From the NCBI GenBank assembly GCA_028279885.1, contig JANQMX010000024.1, positions 1 to 48,174 of the forward strand: a stretch of 48,174 nucleotides of DNA. Reading direction: 5' to 3'. Source of the stretch: Rhodovibrionaceae bacterium (GTDB lineage: Bacteria; Pseudomonadota; Alphaproteobacteria; Kiloniellales; DSM-21159). The first letter of the stretch is position 1; the number at the start of each line of letters is the position of its first letter. Under the pieces are notes generated by a model. It did no database searches and was not told the DNA's origin. It was given only the letters and a program-made list of their open reading frames with translations. Shown piece by piece: positions 15,994-24,694 of this stretch. The position numbers and the translations under genes were made by a program.

Positions 15994-17757
15994 TTAGCCG
16001 GCTGTCGCCGCCGCTGCCGCGGCGGGGCGATAGCTGTCGGCGAAGAGTGATCGGTAGACATCGTTCACGGCCAGGAGCTCCTGGTGTGTTCCGTCGCCGA
16101 CGATGCGGCCGCGGTCGAGGAGCAGGACCCGGTCGGCCGTCGCTACGGTGGACAGCTTGTGTGTGACGGCCAGCACGGTCTTGCCGAGGGTCAAGCTGCG
16201 CAGTCCATTGGCGACCCGCGCCTCGGTCTCCGCGTCGGCGAAGGCCGTCATCTCGTCGAGCACGATGACCGGTGCGGGGCTGAGAAGTGCGCGCGCGATC
16301 GAAAGGCACTGGCGCTCACCACCCGAGAGCCAGGCGCCGCGGTCGCCGATCTTGCTGTGATAGCCCTGGGGCAGCGCCTCCACCCAGGGGCCGATACCGG
16401 CGGCCTCGGCGGCGGCTTTCACCGACGCCTCGCTGATGGTCTTCTGCCAAAGGCGAATATTCTCCAGCACCGTGTCGTCGAAAAGGAAGACCTCTTGGAA
16501 GACGAAGCTGATCCGATCGTTGATCCCTTGCCCCGGAAGCGCGCGCAGGTCGACACCGTTGACCGAGATCCTGCCGGCATCCGGATCCCAGGCGCGCGCG
16601 AGGAGCTGAACGACGGTCGACTTTCCCGCACCCGATGGCCCGACGAGGGCGGTCGTGGTGCCGGCGTCGAGGCGAAAGGAAACTCCGTCGAGTGCCAAGC
16701 GGCGCCCGTAGTTGTAGCTGACCGCCTCGAATTCGACGGCGGGGGCCTGCTGCAGCGTTCCCTCGGCAGGCAATTGCGGCAGGTCGGGCGTGTCGAGCAA
16801 GGTGAAGAGCCGCCCGGCACCGTGCTCGATCATGCGCATCAGGTTGCTCGCAAAGATCAAGCGAAGCGCCGGCAGGACAATCCCGGTGCCGGCCAGAAGG
16901 AAGAGCAGGAAGACGGGCAGGCTGAGCGTGCCTTCGAGAACCAACAGGACGCCCAGGGGCAGAATGACCAAGACGCCAGCGCGGATGACCACGTTGAACC
17001 CGCTCCAGTAGGGTATCATGCGCCGGGCGACCTCGGTGACCAGGTCACGGTAGCTCTCGACCGCCGCGCGAAGCCGCTCGTCGTTGACCTGCGCAGCCTT
17101 GAACACCTTGATGACCGCAATGGCCCTGACGAACTCCACCAAGGCCGCGTTCATGGTCTCGCTGGCCCGAACGTAGCGGGCCATGACGTCGTTCACGTTC
17201 CGATACATAACGACCTGAATCAGGATGGCGAACGGCAGCGCCGCCACCGACGCCAAGGCCATACGCCAGTCGATCCAAAGCAGGATGGCGAAGGTTGCCA
17301 GAGGCGCAACGACGGCGGCCGCGGCATCGACCAGAATGTGCGCGATGAAGAGCTCGATGCGCTCGACATCCTCCTGGAGGGTTTTCTTGATCGCGCCGCT
17401 CTGCCGCCGGGTGACGAGACCAAGCGGGACGCGGGTGAGCTTGCGCAGGACGGCCAGGCGCAGGTCGTAGAGCACGTCGTAAGCCGCCACATGTGAGCAG
17501 CCGAAGGCAGCCGCCATGAACAGCCAGCGCAGGATCAGGCCGCCACTGGCGATGAGGAGGAGCATCCCGATCCGATCGCCGTCGGGCTGCGGTTGCAGAA
17601 GCGTGTCTGCGACTTGGTAGACGATGAGCGCCGGGAGAAGCGACAGCACTGCGCTGATGCTGCTGAAAGTACAGGCGGCAACCAGAAGCCAGCGCCGGGA
17701 TCGGCCGAGCTGCAGCAGGCGCCTGAAGTTCGACCAGCCGTGCAACGGATCGCTCAC
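15994..17757 (-). CDS. Half ABC transporter 1 (IrtA/YbtP-like)
   Basis: A 587-aa fused permease-ATPase with six membrane segments in residues 20-300. The ATPase shows Walker A GPSGAGKS, signature LSGGERQ, Walker B VIVLDEMT and H-loop AVTHKLST. The DEMT replaces the common DEAT/DEPT but keeps the catalytic Glu. The GTG start at 17757 overlaps the PPTase stop (GTGA). It probably forms a heterodimer with the adjacent half transporter. No N-terminal siderophore-interacting flavin domain, as in IrtA, is present. Confidence 0.82.
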   Translation of the reverse strand: MSDPLHGWSNFRRLLQLGRSRRWLLVAACTFSSISAVLSLLPALIVYQVADTLLQPQPDGDRIGMLLLIASGGLILRWLFMAAAFGCSHVAAYDVLYDLRLAVLRKLTRVPLGLVTRRQSGAIKKTLQEDVERIELFIAHILVDAAAAVVAPLATFAILLWIDWRMALASVAALPFAILIQVVMYRNVNDVMARYVRASETMNAALVEFVRAIAVIKVFKAAQVNDERLRAAVESYRDLVTEVARRMIPYWSGFNVVIRAGVLVILPLGVLLVLEGTLSLPVFLLFLLAGTGIVLPALRLIFASNLMRMIEHGAGRLFTLLDTPDLPQLPAEGTLQQAPAVEFEAVSYNYGRRLALDGVSFRLDAGTTTALVGPSGAGKSTVVQLLARAWDPDAGRISVNGVDLRALPGQGINDRISFVFQEVFLFDDTVLENIRLWQKTISEASVKAAAEAAGIGPWVEALPQGYHSKIGDRGAWLSGGERQCLSIARALLSPAPVIVLDEMTAFADAETEARVANGLRSLTLGKTVLAVTHKLSTVATADRVLLLDRGRIVGDGTHQELLAVNDVYRSLFADSYRPAAAAAATAG

Positions 17758-18644
17758 GACGGCCCCCGATGGAAAGGCTGTGATGCCGATGACGCCTCCG
17801 TGGCCCGGCCTGACGTCGAGAAGAAACACCGCCCATGGCCGCGCCGCCACGGCCCTGCAGCGACGTGGCGGAACAGGAAGCCGCGCACCGGCACAGCAGA
17901 TGCCACGGCGAGCCGATGCGGTCTCCCCCGGTCGTCCGAAAGCGGGAGAAGGGAGGCCGGCATGGGATCGCGCCCGTGGCGATGAACAACGAGCCCGTGG
18001 GCGCTTTGCGGGAAGACGGGCCCGCAGGCGACATCCGGGGTTTTGATCTCCCTGGGCGGCAGCGACAGACCCAGGCCGATCACCTTCGAGGCCGCCTCCT
18101 TCAGGGTCCAGAGCGCCGAGGCCGCTTCCGCGGAAAGCGCGTCCGGGCAGGCGAAGCGCTGCTGCTCCGCGTCGTGCAGGAGATCCTGCCAGGGCAGCCG
18201 GGCCGAAGCGACGGCGTCCAGGGCCTCGACGTCGATCCCGCAACTGCCGTGCAGGGACACCGCCACGGCGACGAAACGCCCGCCGTGGCTGAGGCTGAAC
18301 GAGAGGCGCCCGGCGCCAAGGAGGTGAGGCTTGCCGGCAGCGTCGTAGCGGTAGGTAAGCCCCGTCGGCTTCCGCCCTAGGATCGCCGCGTGAACCCAGC
18401 GTTTCAGCAGATGGGCACTGCGATGGAGGGCGCGGTCGCCGGCGAAGCGGAACCTGGCGGCAGCGGCTTCCTCGTTCGCTGAAAGCGCCGTCGACGCTGC
18501 GTCGGCAAGCTGATCGACCACGTCGAGGACCCAGACGCCCATCCAGCCGTGACGGAGCACCCGGCAAATCGGATCTTGCACGATCGCGCGCGGGACGGCC
18601 CGCCAGCAAGCCTCCTCAGCCGAGGCCGTGTCCCGGCTAGCCAT
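17754..18644 (-). CDS. 4'-Phosphopantetheinyl transferase (Sfp/EntD type)
   Basis: A 296-aa protein with the family motifs in order: KPHLLGAGRLSFSLSHGGRF, GIDVEAL with the Mg-binding Asp and Glu, and WTLKEAASKVIGLG. It transfers the pantetheine arm from CoA to carrier-domain serines and would activate Ser638 and Ser1803 of the NRPS. The C-terminal 60 residues are Arg/Gly-rich and lack family features. The ATG at 18644 follows AAGGAG by 10-11 nt and overlaps the MFS stop by 8 nt. Confidence 0.85.
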   Translation of the reverse strand: MASRDTASAEEACWRAVPRAIVQDPICRVLRHGWMGVWVLDVVDQLADAASTALSANEEAAAARFRFAGDRALHRSAHLLKRWVHAAILGRKPTGLTYRYDAAGKPHLLGAGRLSFSLSHGGRFVAVAVSLHGSCGIDVEALDAVASARLPWQDLLHDAEQQRFACPDALSAEAASALWTLKEAASKVIGLGLSLPPREIKTPDVACGPVFPQSAHGLVVHRHGRDPMPASLLPLSDDRGRPHRLAVASAVPVRGFLFRHVAAGPWRRGHGRCFFSTSGRATEASSASQPFHRGPS

Positions 18645-19887
18645 GCTTTGCACGCTCCTTCGGCAACAGAAAGCTGATGACGGCGAGGCCGCCCGCGATT
18701 GCGGCGAGCGCCTGAAACGGAACGGCCGGCGACAGCGTATAGAGTGCCGTGCCCAGCAAAGGGCCGACGATGAAGGCCAGGGGCGGCATGGCGCTCATCA
18801 TCCCGGCCACCTCGCCTTGCATCTCCGCCGAGGCGCGCAGGGAGGCGGCGGCCAGCAGGCTGGGTCCGACAAGCCCCATGCCGATGCCGAGAGTCAGGGC
18901 CGCTGCGATCATCGTGCCCATCGACCCTGCGAAGGACAGGATCGAGAAACCGGCGACGAAGCCCGAGAGGCCGATGCGCAGCAGAACGAGCGGATCAAGC
19001 GTCCGGGTGCGGCTGACCCAGGCCTGGGCTGCGATCATGGCCACTGCAAGACCCGCCAGCACGAGACCGACCGACTCCGCCGCGTCCACCGTCGGAAGCC
19101 GCAGGCGATCTTGGAGCAGGAAGGAGAGGGTCTGCTGGAGAACCGCGAGACCGAGGAAGCTGCCGAACGACAAGATCATGAAGGGGACGATCTCGCGCCT
19201 GGCGCGTCCGACAGCCGCGGGTCTGGCCTGGGTGCTCAGCCTGGCCGGGCTTCGCAAGGTCAAGGCGGCGACCGCCGTGACGAGCGTCAGCGCGGCGGTC
19301 ACGTAGAGGGGCGCGAGCAGATCGACAGAGACCAAGGCCGCGGCGATTGCGGGACCAAGAACCATGCCCAAGCCAAGGCCCAGCCCGATCAGGGCCATGG
19401 CCGAGGTTCGCTTCTCTTCGCCGCTCAGATCGGCCATGTAGGCGGCGGCGGCCGGTTGGATCCCGGCGGTGCCGATGCCGAAGAGCATGCGAAGGGCGAT
19501 GAGCCCGAGCAGCAGGGATAGTCCCGAGACGGCACCGGCCCGCCCTGCCTCCAGGACCCCGGTGAACAGCAGGGTGGTCGAGGCGTAAGCCAGCAGTCCG
19601 AAGACGATGACCCGCCGACGCCCCCAGCGGTCGCTCAGCCGTCCCCAGGGGGCCGAGCAGAGGAAGACCATGAAGGCCGAGAGGGCCGTAATCAATCCGA
19701 TCTCCGTCGGCGCCAGACCGAGATCCCGGCCCAGCACCGGCAGGATGGCATAGAGCACTGTCTGCCCCATCCCGTACAACGTCATGCTGGTCAGAACCAA
19801 TGCCTGGCCGCTTCGCACCGAGCCCTGGTCCAATGCTGTCCCCTGGGCCGTCCCCTCGGCTGTTCCGGGTGCTTTGCCGCTTGTCAT
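18637..19887 (-). CDS. MFS transporter, probable product exporter
   Basis: A 416-aa protein with 12 predicted membrane segments. The loop 2-3 motif reads GRLSDRWGRRRVIV, and segment 5 has GLGLGMVLGPAIAA, typical of drug/H+ antiporters of the DHA1 type. A Thr/Gly/Ala-rich 25-residue leader precedes the first segment. Placed inside the biosynthesis operon, with a 4-nt overlap with the hydrolase gene, it is a likely exporter of the finished compound, as EntS is for enterobactin. Substrate direction is inferred. Confidence 0.8.
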   Translation of the reverse strand: MTSGKAPGTAEGTAQGTALDQGSVRSGQALVLTSMTLYGMGQTVLYAILPVLGRDLGLAPTEIGLITALSAFMVFLCSAPWGRLSDRWGRRRVIVFGLLAYASTTLLFTGVLEAGRAGAVSGLSLLLGLIALRMLFGIGTAGIQPAAAAYMADLSGEEKRTSAMALIGLGLGLGMVLGPAIAAALVSVDLLAPLYVTAALTLVTAVAALTLRSPARLSTQARPAAVGRARREIVPFMILSFGSFLGLAVLQQTLSFLLQDRLRLPTVDAAESVGLVLAGLAVAMIAAQAWVSRTRTLDPLVLLRIGLSGFVAGFSILSFAGSMGTMIAAALTLGIGMGLVGPSLLAAASLRASAEMQGEVAGMMSAMPPLAFIVGPLLGTALYTLSPAVPFQALAAIAGGLAVISFLLPKERAKHG

Positions 19888-20855
19888 GGACGGGCCAGCT
19901 CCGGGGTCTCGGCCCCAACCGCGTGACGGGCCCAGGCAAGAAGCGCCGCGCTGGAGTGGGCGGGCAGGCTCATGTGATCGGCCCCGGCAACGCGCCCGAA
20001 CGTGACCGATGTGCTATCGACGGCGGCGGCCAGGGCCGCCACCCGGTCCGCGGAGATGACCGCATCGTCTTGCCCGGCCAGCAGGAGAACGGGGAGGGAG
20101 AGGCTCTTCAACCGCTCCGTTGCCGGCAAGGCGCTGTGCCAGAGGTGCAGCAGCGAACGATCGAAGGTCGATTGCAAGAGGGGCTCTTCGAAGCTGCTCG
20201 GCCAGTTGTACCGCAACGCCGGGTAAGCCGAAGACACCAGGCCGCGCGGGGAAACGGAGAACAGCGGTTGCTCTATATCGAAGCCGGCTTCCACGCCGGC
20301 GCCCGAGAAAAAGGGGGCGAGGGCGGCGACACCGCCAAGGGGAACCCCAGCTTCCGTGATGGCCTGCACCAGCGCAGGCCTCGACACCAGTTCGGCACCG
20401 AAGGAATGTCCGATCAGCAGGAGCGGCAGCTTGGGACGCGCCGCGGACACCTCGGCGGCCACGGCGGCGAGATCGCCCACCAGGGTCGATGGCGCCGGCA
20501 TGGTGCCGCGTCGGCCGGTGGAAAGGCCATGGCCCGGCAGGTCGACCGTCACCACCAGGACGCCCGCCTCGGACAGCCGCTCGGCAAGGCCGTGATACCA
20601 GCCGCCGTGGAGGCCGAGGCCATGCACGATGACTGCCGCGGCGAAGGCCTCCGCCGTCGGCGGCGTTCGGCGCAGGGCGAGCCGATGGCCGGATGGGGTG
20701 GAGAACATCGTCACCGGCGCCGCTTGACCCGAAAGGCCTGAGGCCTCCCCGAAGGCACCTTCGCCCCACCAGGGAATCCAGCGGTCGCCGCTGAAGAGCA
20801 CCGCGGCCGACAGGGTGACGACGACGGCAACCACGAGTGTGAACCGCCGTATCAT
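19884..20855 (-). CDS. Alpha/beta hydrolase with N-terminal anchor
   Basis: A 323-aa protein. Residues 1-22 (MIRRFTLVVAVVVTLSAAVL) form a signal anchor. The hydrolase domain has the oxyanion loop VIVHGLGLHGGWY, the nucleophile elbow GHSFG, LAGQDDAVI with the acid, and GADHM with the histidine. It resembles monoacylglycerol-lipase-like hydrolases (Hydrolase_4). The export signal argues against a classic type II thioesterase; a periplasmic esterase that releases metal or trims the acyl group is an option. The ATG at 20855 overlaps the methyltransferase stop. Confidence 0.75.
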   Translation of the reverse strand: MIRRFTLVVAVVVTLSAAVLFSGDRWIPWWGEGAFGEASGLSGQAAPVTMFSTPSGHRLALRRTPPTAEAFAAAVIVHGLGLHGGWYHGLAERLSEAGVLVVTVDLPGHGLSTGRRGTMPAPSTLVGDLAAVAAEVSAARPKLPLLLIGHSFGAELVSRPALVQAITEAGVPLGGVAALAPFFSGAGVEAGFDIEQPLFSVSPRGLVSSAYPALRYNWPSSFEEPLLQSTFDRSLLHLWHSALPATERLKSLSLPVLLLAGQDDAVISADRVAALAAAVDSTSVTFGRVAGADHMSLPAHSSAALLAWARHAVGAETPELARP

Positions 20856-21694
20856 GCCGCCTCCTCGCGGGGCTGGAGGCAAAAGAGGCTGTATCCCTCC
20901 CGCAGGCGCCGCGGCAGGGGAAGCCACGCCGTGATGGGCCAGCGCCGCCGCAAGAGCTCCGGCAGAAGGGCGTGAGACGCGGCGACTCTGTAGCCGCTCT
21001 CCTCGCCATAGAAGCGGCTCGGCCGTTCCGGCGCCCAGGCGAAGCGCGCGGCCTCGGACCCGGTGAGGCGGCGAAGCCGCTTGTTGCTCTTACGCAGAAG
21101 ATGGCCGTTCTGGGCGTCGAGCAGAAGCGACCCTCGGGGCACCCGCTGTCGGAGCGTCCGGAGCAAGGCGCGTTTTTCCCCTTGATCCAGGTAATCGATC
21201 AAGCCTTCGATCACGACGAGAACCTGCCGGTCCGTCGCCGGGAGCGAGTCCGGCAGGCCCGCGACCAGGTCGCCGACGTGCGGTTCTACCTTTGCCCAGA
21301 GACCGGCCCAAGGCGAGTCGGCGAGCAGGGCGGTCTTGGCATCGAGGACTGCGTCGAAATCGAACTCGCGGTAGTGGGAAATCTGCGGATAGTCGCCCGA
21401 CAGCAGCTTCTGCCAGCGCGAGTCGAAGCCCGCCCCGAGACTCCATACTTCGACATGCGTCTGGCGCTTGGCGGTCAGGAAGGCCACGATACGCGCATCG
21501 ATCCAAGCGGCTCGTGCTGCGATCCCCTGGCGCGTGAACGCGTTGATTTCGGCTGCGAAGGGCGGCGGGCCCAGACGAGAGATCAGCCAGTCGGAGACCG
21601 GCCGTTCCAGACCCCAGTGCCGGCCGCACTCCGTATGGCTCCATGCGGTGAGCCAGGCGGTGCGGTTGAGATCGGTCAGGGCATCGATGGTCAT
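20852..21694 (-). CDS. SAM-dependent methyltransferase (LCMT/TDE-like)
   Basis: A 280-aa protein of the leucine-carboxyl-methyltransferase-like family: VEVWSLGAGFDSRW is motif I, FDFDAVLDAK follows, and VLVVIEGLIDYL is the later EGL motif. These enzymes methylate carboxylates or hydroxyls in secondary metabolism. It overlaps both neighbours by 4 nt, which ties it to the pathway. An O-methylation of the NRPS product is a reasonable guess. Confidence 0.78.
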   Translation of the reverse strand: MTIDALTDLNRTAWLTAWSHTECGRHWGLERPVSDWLISRLGPPPFAAEINAFTRQGIAARAAWIDARIVAFLTAKRQTHVEVWSLGAGFDSRWQKLLSGDYPQISHYREFDFDAVLDAKTALLADSPWAGLWAKVEPHVGDLVAGLPDSLPATDRQVLVVIEGLIDYLDQGEKRALLRTLRQRVPRGSLLLDAQNGHLLRKSNKRLRRLTGSEAARFAWAPERPSRFYGEESGYRVAASHALLPELLRRRWPITAWLPLPRRLREGYSLFCLQPREEAA

Positions 21695-23559
21695 TCGGCG
21701 GCCCTCGTCGACCGCTGCTGTAAGCAGAAGATGCCGGTGCCTGGCGAGGCGCCTGTCGACCAGGTGAGGGAAAGGTTGCAGGCCTGCGCCAGCTCGGAGA
21801 TCGCGGCCCGCTCCATCTCGCGCACCAGATCGCCCAGCTCGGGACAGCCAAGCGTCGCGAGCAGGCGCGCGTAAGTGCAGCGTCCGATAGACAGGGTGAG
21901 GACGTCGCCGGTCCCCTGCGTCACCTCCTGCTGCAGCACGCCTTGGCGTTCCGCCTCTTCGAAGTAGGCGACGAGATAATCCCGCAGTATCGCGCCCGGG
22001 GCCTCGGCAGCGGCGAAGACCTGGGCGGACGGCCAGAACCACGCCATTTCCATGGCGCCGCTGTCGAGAAACATCTCGGCATAGAGGTCCCGGGCCGACG
22101 ACCCCAGCACCTTGCGAGCCTCGCCGTAGCCGGCGGCGAAGAGGGCGAAATCCCGACACACCTTGCGGCGGACGGAGAGGGTCGTGATGTCCTCGGCAAC
22201 CGGCTTCAAGCGCTTCAGGTTGCGTCTTTGTGCGGCCATGACCCGTCTAAGCACCAGCCCCATGCGGAGGCCCGAAAGCCGTTCGCGCAGACTGCGCCAG
22301 AGGCGCGAGCGCTTGAGGCACTCCTGCTGCCTGCGTTCGATCTCCGGCGGGACGAAGGTGAGGCTGTACCAGCATTTGCCGAAGTGCCGCAGTCCCGAGG
22401 CCTGTCCCGTCGATGGCGAGCTGTGGCCGAAGAACGAGCGATGGTCCTGGGGCTCGGGAGTCGAGGGCAGCAGGATCACGCCTCTTTGCAGGAGCGCGGC
22501 CTCGATCTCCCTATCATCGAGCTGGAGGGCCTCGCAGGGGTGGACGCCCGGCAAGATGGTCTGCCGGGTCCGTAGAAAGGAGAGCGCGACCGAAACGAGG
22601 AAGGACGCCGTAAGGTAGGCTGGTGGGATCGGCCCATGCAGCATCAGCCCCGCCGCAGGCTCGTGGGCGGGCGCGACGACCATGGTCGTGGTCTCGCTGG
22701 CATCATGGCGCCGGCTGAGCCTCAGGCCGGAGCGGTACATCATGTGCGCCAGGCGCGTGCGAAGGGCGCCGACCCGGAGGAGACCCGACCAGGCCAGGAA
22801 ACGAGCGAAGGCGCGGGGCAGGAACTGTACGTGATAGCGATGGTCGAGCGCGCGAATGCCCAGGCGCTCGGCGGAGCCTTTGAAGGGAAGCGTGATCGCC
22901 TCGGGCGAAGGGAAGGGTAAGAGATCGAGGGGCTGCCTTTGACCGGCGAAGAGATAGGTGGCGGCTGCGTCGCGCCACGGCGTGGGCAGCTCCTGCGTTC
23001 GACCGTCGCGGAACAGCGGAATGCGTCGTCGGAAACCGCTCAGCAGTACCTCGGGGCTGGCCGCGCCGCCGCCGTGACGTGCACCCATGAAGAGGCGCAC
23101 CATGTAGTCTCGAGGTGTCGCGCCACCGCGCTCCGCCAGACGGCGCAGCATCCACGTGGACAGGCCGGGTGTCAGCCCGAGGCCGGTGACCAGGCGGGCA
23201 CCGGCGCGCCGCGCCTCTCCCTCCAGCCCCAAGGTTTCCATGGCCGCCTGATCGCTATCGTTGATATCGAGGCAATCGACCCCTTCGGCCAGACAGGCGC
23301 GTTGGACCTTGGTGCCGAGACGGCCGAAGGGACCGGCGGTCATGATGATCAGGTCCTGGCCGCGACAGGCCGACCGCAACGACGCTTCGTCTTCGATGTC
23401 GAAGGCAATCAACTTGAGCCCGGGCAGATCCTCGCGCGGGGCTGGCGCCCGGCTTGCGATGCTCACATCGGCGTCGGGCAGGCTGCGGACGAGGTCCGCG
23501 ACGATGAGGCGGCCGACCGTGCCGTTGCCGCCGATCACGAGAATGCGTGGATCAGGCAT
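21691..23559 (-). CDS. Saccharopine-dehydrogenase-like / ATC-hydrolase-like fusion protein
   Basis: A 622-aa two-part protein. Residues 1-390 start with the nucleotide-binding loop ILVIGGNGTVGRLIV and continue as a saccharopine-dehydrogenase-type NAD(P) enzyme (FDIEDEASLRSACRGQDLII, VTGLGLTPGLS). From about residue 430 a helical domain follows whose end, RCTYARLLATLGCPELGDLV with a final GTGIFCLQQ strand, resembles the L-2-amino-thiazoline-4-carboxylate hydrolase family. The second assignment is weaker. The protein could reduce an imine or thioester intermediate and open or form a heterocycle. It overlaps the adjacent dehydrogenase by 8 nt and the methyltransferase by 4 nt. Confidence 0.6.
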   Translation of the reverse strand: MPDPRILVIGGNGTVGRLIVADLVRSLPDADVSIASRAPAPREDLPGLKLIAFDIEDEASLRSACRGQDLIIMTAGPFGRLGTKVQRACLAEGVDCLDINDSDQAAMETLGLEGEARRAGARLVTGLGLTPGLSTWMLRRLAERGGATPRDYMVRLFMGARHGGGAASPEVLLSGFRRRIPLFRDGRTQELPTPWRDAAATYLFAGQRQPLDLLPFPSPEAITLPFKGSAERLGIRALDHRYHVQFLPRAFARFLAWSGLLRVGALRTRLAHMMYRSGLRLSRRHDASETTTMVVAPAHEPAAGLMLHGPIPPAYLTASFLVSVALSFLRTRQTILPGVHPCEALQLDDREIEAALLQRGVILLPSTPEPQDHRSFFGHSSPSTGQASGLRHFGKCWYSLTFVPPEIERRQQECLKRSRLWRSLRERLSGLRMGLVLRRVMAAQRRNLKRLKPVAEDITTLSVRRKVCRDFALFAAGYGEARKVLGSSARDLYAEMFLDSGAMEMAWFWPSAQVFAAAEAPGAILRDYLVAYFEEAERQGVLQQEVTQGTGDVLTLSIGRCTYARLLATLGCPELGDLVREMERAAISELAQACNLSLTWSTGASPGTGIFCLQQRSTRAAE

Positions 23560-24694
23560 GGGCCGCCCCCGCGAGAGTGGCATCGTCCCTTGCTGCCGCG
23601 GGCACTGTTTCCGAGAGGATCGGGGCACTTGCGCGGAACGCCGCGAGGAAAGCGCCGGGATCGACGACTTGGTGCAGCATGCCGACATGGGGGGGCAGTA
23701 TCCTGTCCTCCAGGGCCATCACGGTGGCGATCCCGGCGATGATGCCCGTCGCCTCATAGGTGTTCCCCACGACGATCTCCGCCATAAGCGATCGGCCATC
23801 GGCCCAACGAAGCCGGCAGTGGATGGCGAAGCAGGGTAGCGTGCCCCACCGCAGATCCCGCTCGGAGGCTCGGGCCAGCCAGCGGGCCGAGCGCCGAAGC
23901 TGCGCGTCCGTGCGATAGAGCTTGCACAGCTTGATCAAGCTCAAGGCCGCGCCGCTCCAGAAGCCGTGATTGACGCCGTGGCAGTCGATCTGCGGAATGC
24001 CGAGCTCTTGACCGAGCGTGGCCAGTTCTTCGGTGTAGGTCAGGAAACCCGTGACTTTGCCGACGGGCGGCCGCAGGTCGAGCCGACGGAAGGCTTTGCG
24101 GAAGGGCACCGGGACCGGCCGGCCCCCCTCGATCCGGGTTGGCGGGCGTTCGGCACCGAAATCGCCGAGGCTGAAGACGATGTCCTCGGCGGAGATAAGA
24201 GTCCATCTGTCGGTGCCTGCATAGAAGACCTCCATCGCCGCCGGCGCTTCGCTTTCCTGAGAGGCGAGCCAGCGCGGATAAAGCCCGGACAGCCCCGGCA
24301 GCAGGCCGGCGTTGATGACCACGGGAACGCCGGCCGCGCGGATCGGTCCGTCCTGTTCTTTCAGCCGTCGAAACACGGGGTCGTAGCCGCCGGCGTCAAT
24401 CACCGGTCGTTTCGCCGCCGCGGCGGCCAGCACGACCCGGTCGAGCACCTTGCTGGACGGGCCGGCGCAGTTCAGCACCACGTCCATTTCGCGGCAGAAG
24501 CCGGCGAGCTCGGCATCGTCGAAGAGGTCCAGCTTTCGGGGCGCGACCTGATTCTCTTGCCCTGCGAACACGGCAGGCATGCGCGCCGGGTCGCGGCCGG
24601 CCGCGAACACCTGGCCCCGGCCCGCCGCCAGCAGGTAGCGCAGGGCCGCGCCGCCGACGCCGCCTCGGGCCCCGATGAGCCCGATCCTGGTCAT
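23552..24694 (-). CDS. Saccharopine-dehydrogenase-like NAD(P)-binding reductase
   Basis: A 380-aa protein with the N-terminal Rossmann loop MTRIGLIGARGGVGGAALRY, the segment VVLNCAGPSSKVLDRVV and VINAGLLPGLSGLYP, all typical of Sacchrp_dh_NADP proteins. It lacks the lysine-synthesis C-terminal features and is one of two such enzymes in the cluster. In opine metallophore and thiazoline pathways a reductase of a related fold reduces a C=N bond, so a similar role is possible. Its ATG overlaps the NRPS stop (ATGA). Confidence 0.75.
   Translation of the reverse strand: MTRIGLIGARGGVGGAALRYLLAAGRGQVFAAGRDPARMPAVFAGQENQVAPRKLDLFDDAELAGFCREMDVVLNCAGPSSKVLDRVVLAAAAAKRPVIDAGGYDPVFRRLKEQDGPIRAAGVPVVINAGLLPGLSGLYPRWLASQESEAPAAMEVFYAGTDRWTLISAEDIVFSLGDFGAERPPTRIEGGRPVPVPFRKAFRRLDLRPPVGKVTGFLTYTEELATLGQELGIPQIDCHGVNHGFWSGAALSLIKLCKLYRTDAQLRRSARWLARASERDLRWGTLPCFAIHCRLRWADGRSLMAEIVVGNTYEATGIIAGIATVMALEDRILPPHVGMLHQVVDPGAFLAAFRASAPILSETVPAAARDDATLAGAAHA

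Noticed and set aside
16084-17496. 470-aa plus-strand frame
   Set aside because: Antisense to the first ABC half transporter, low-complexity charged sequence without family features.
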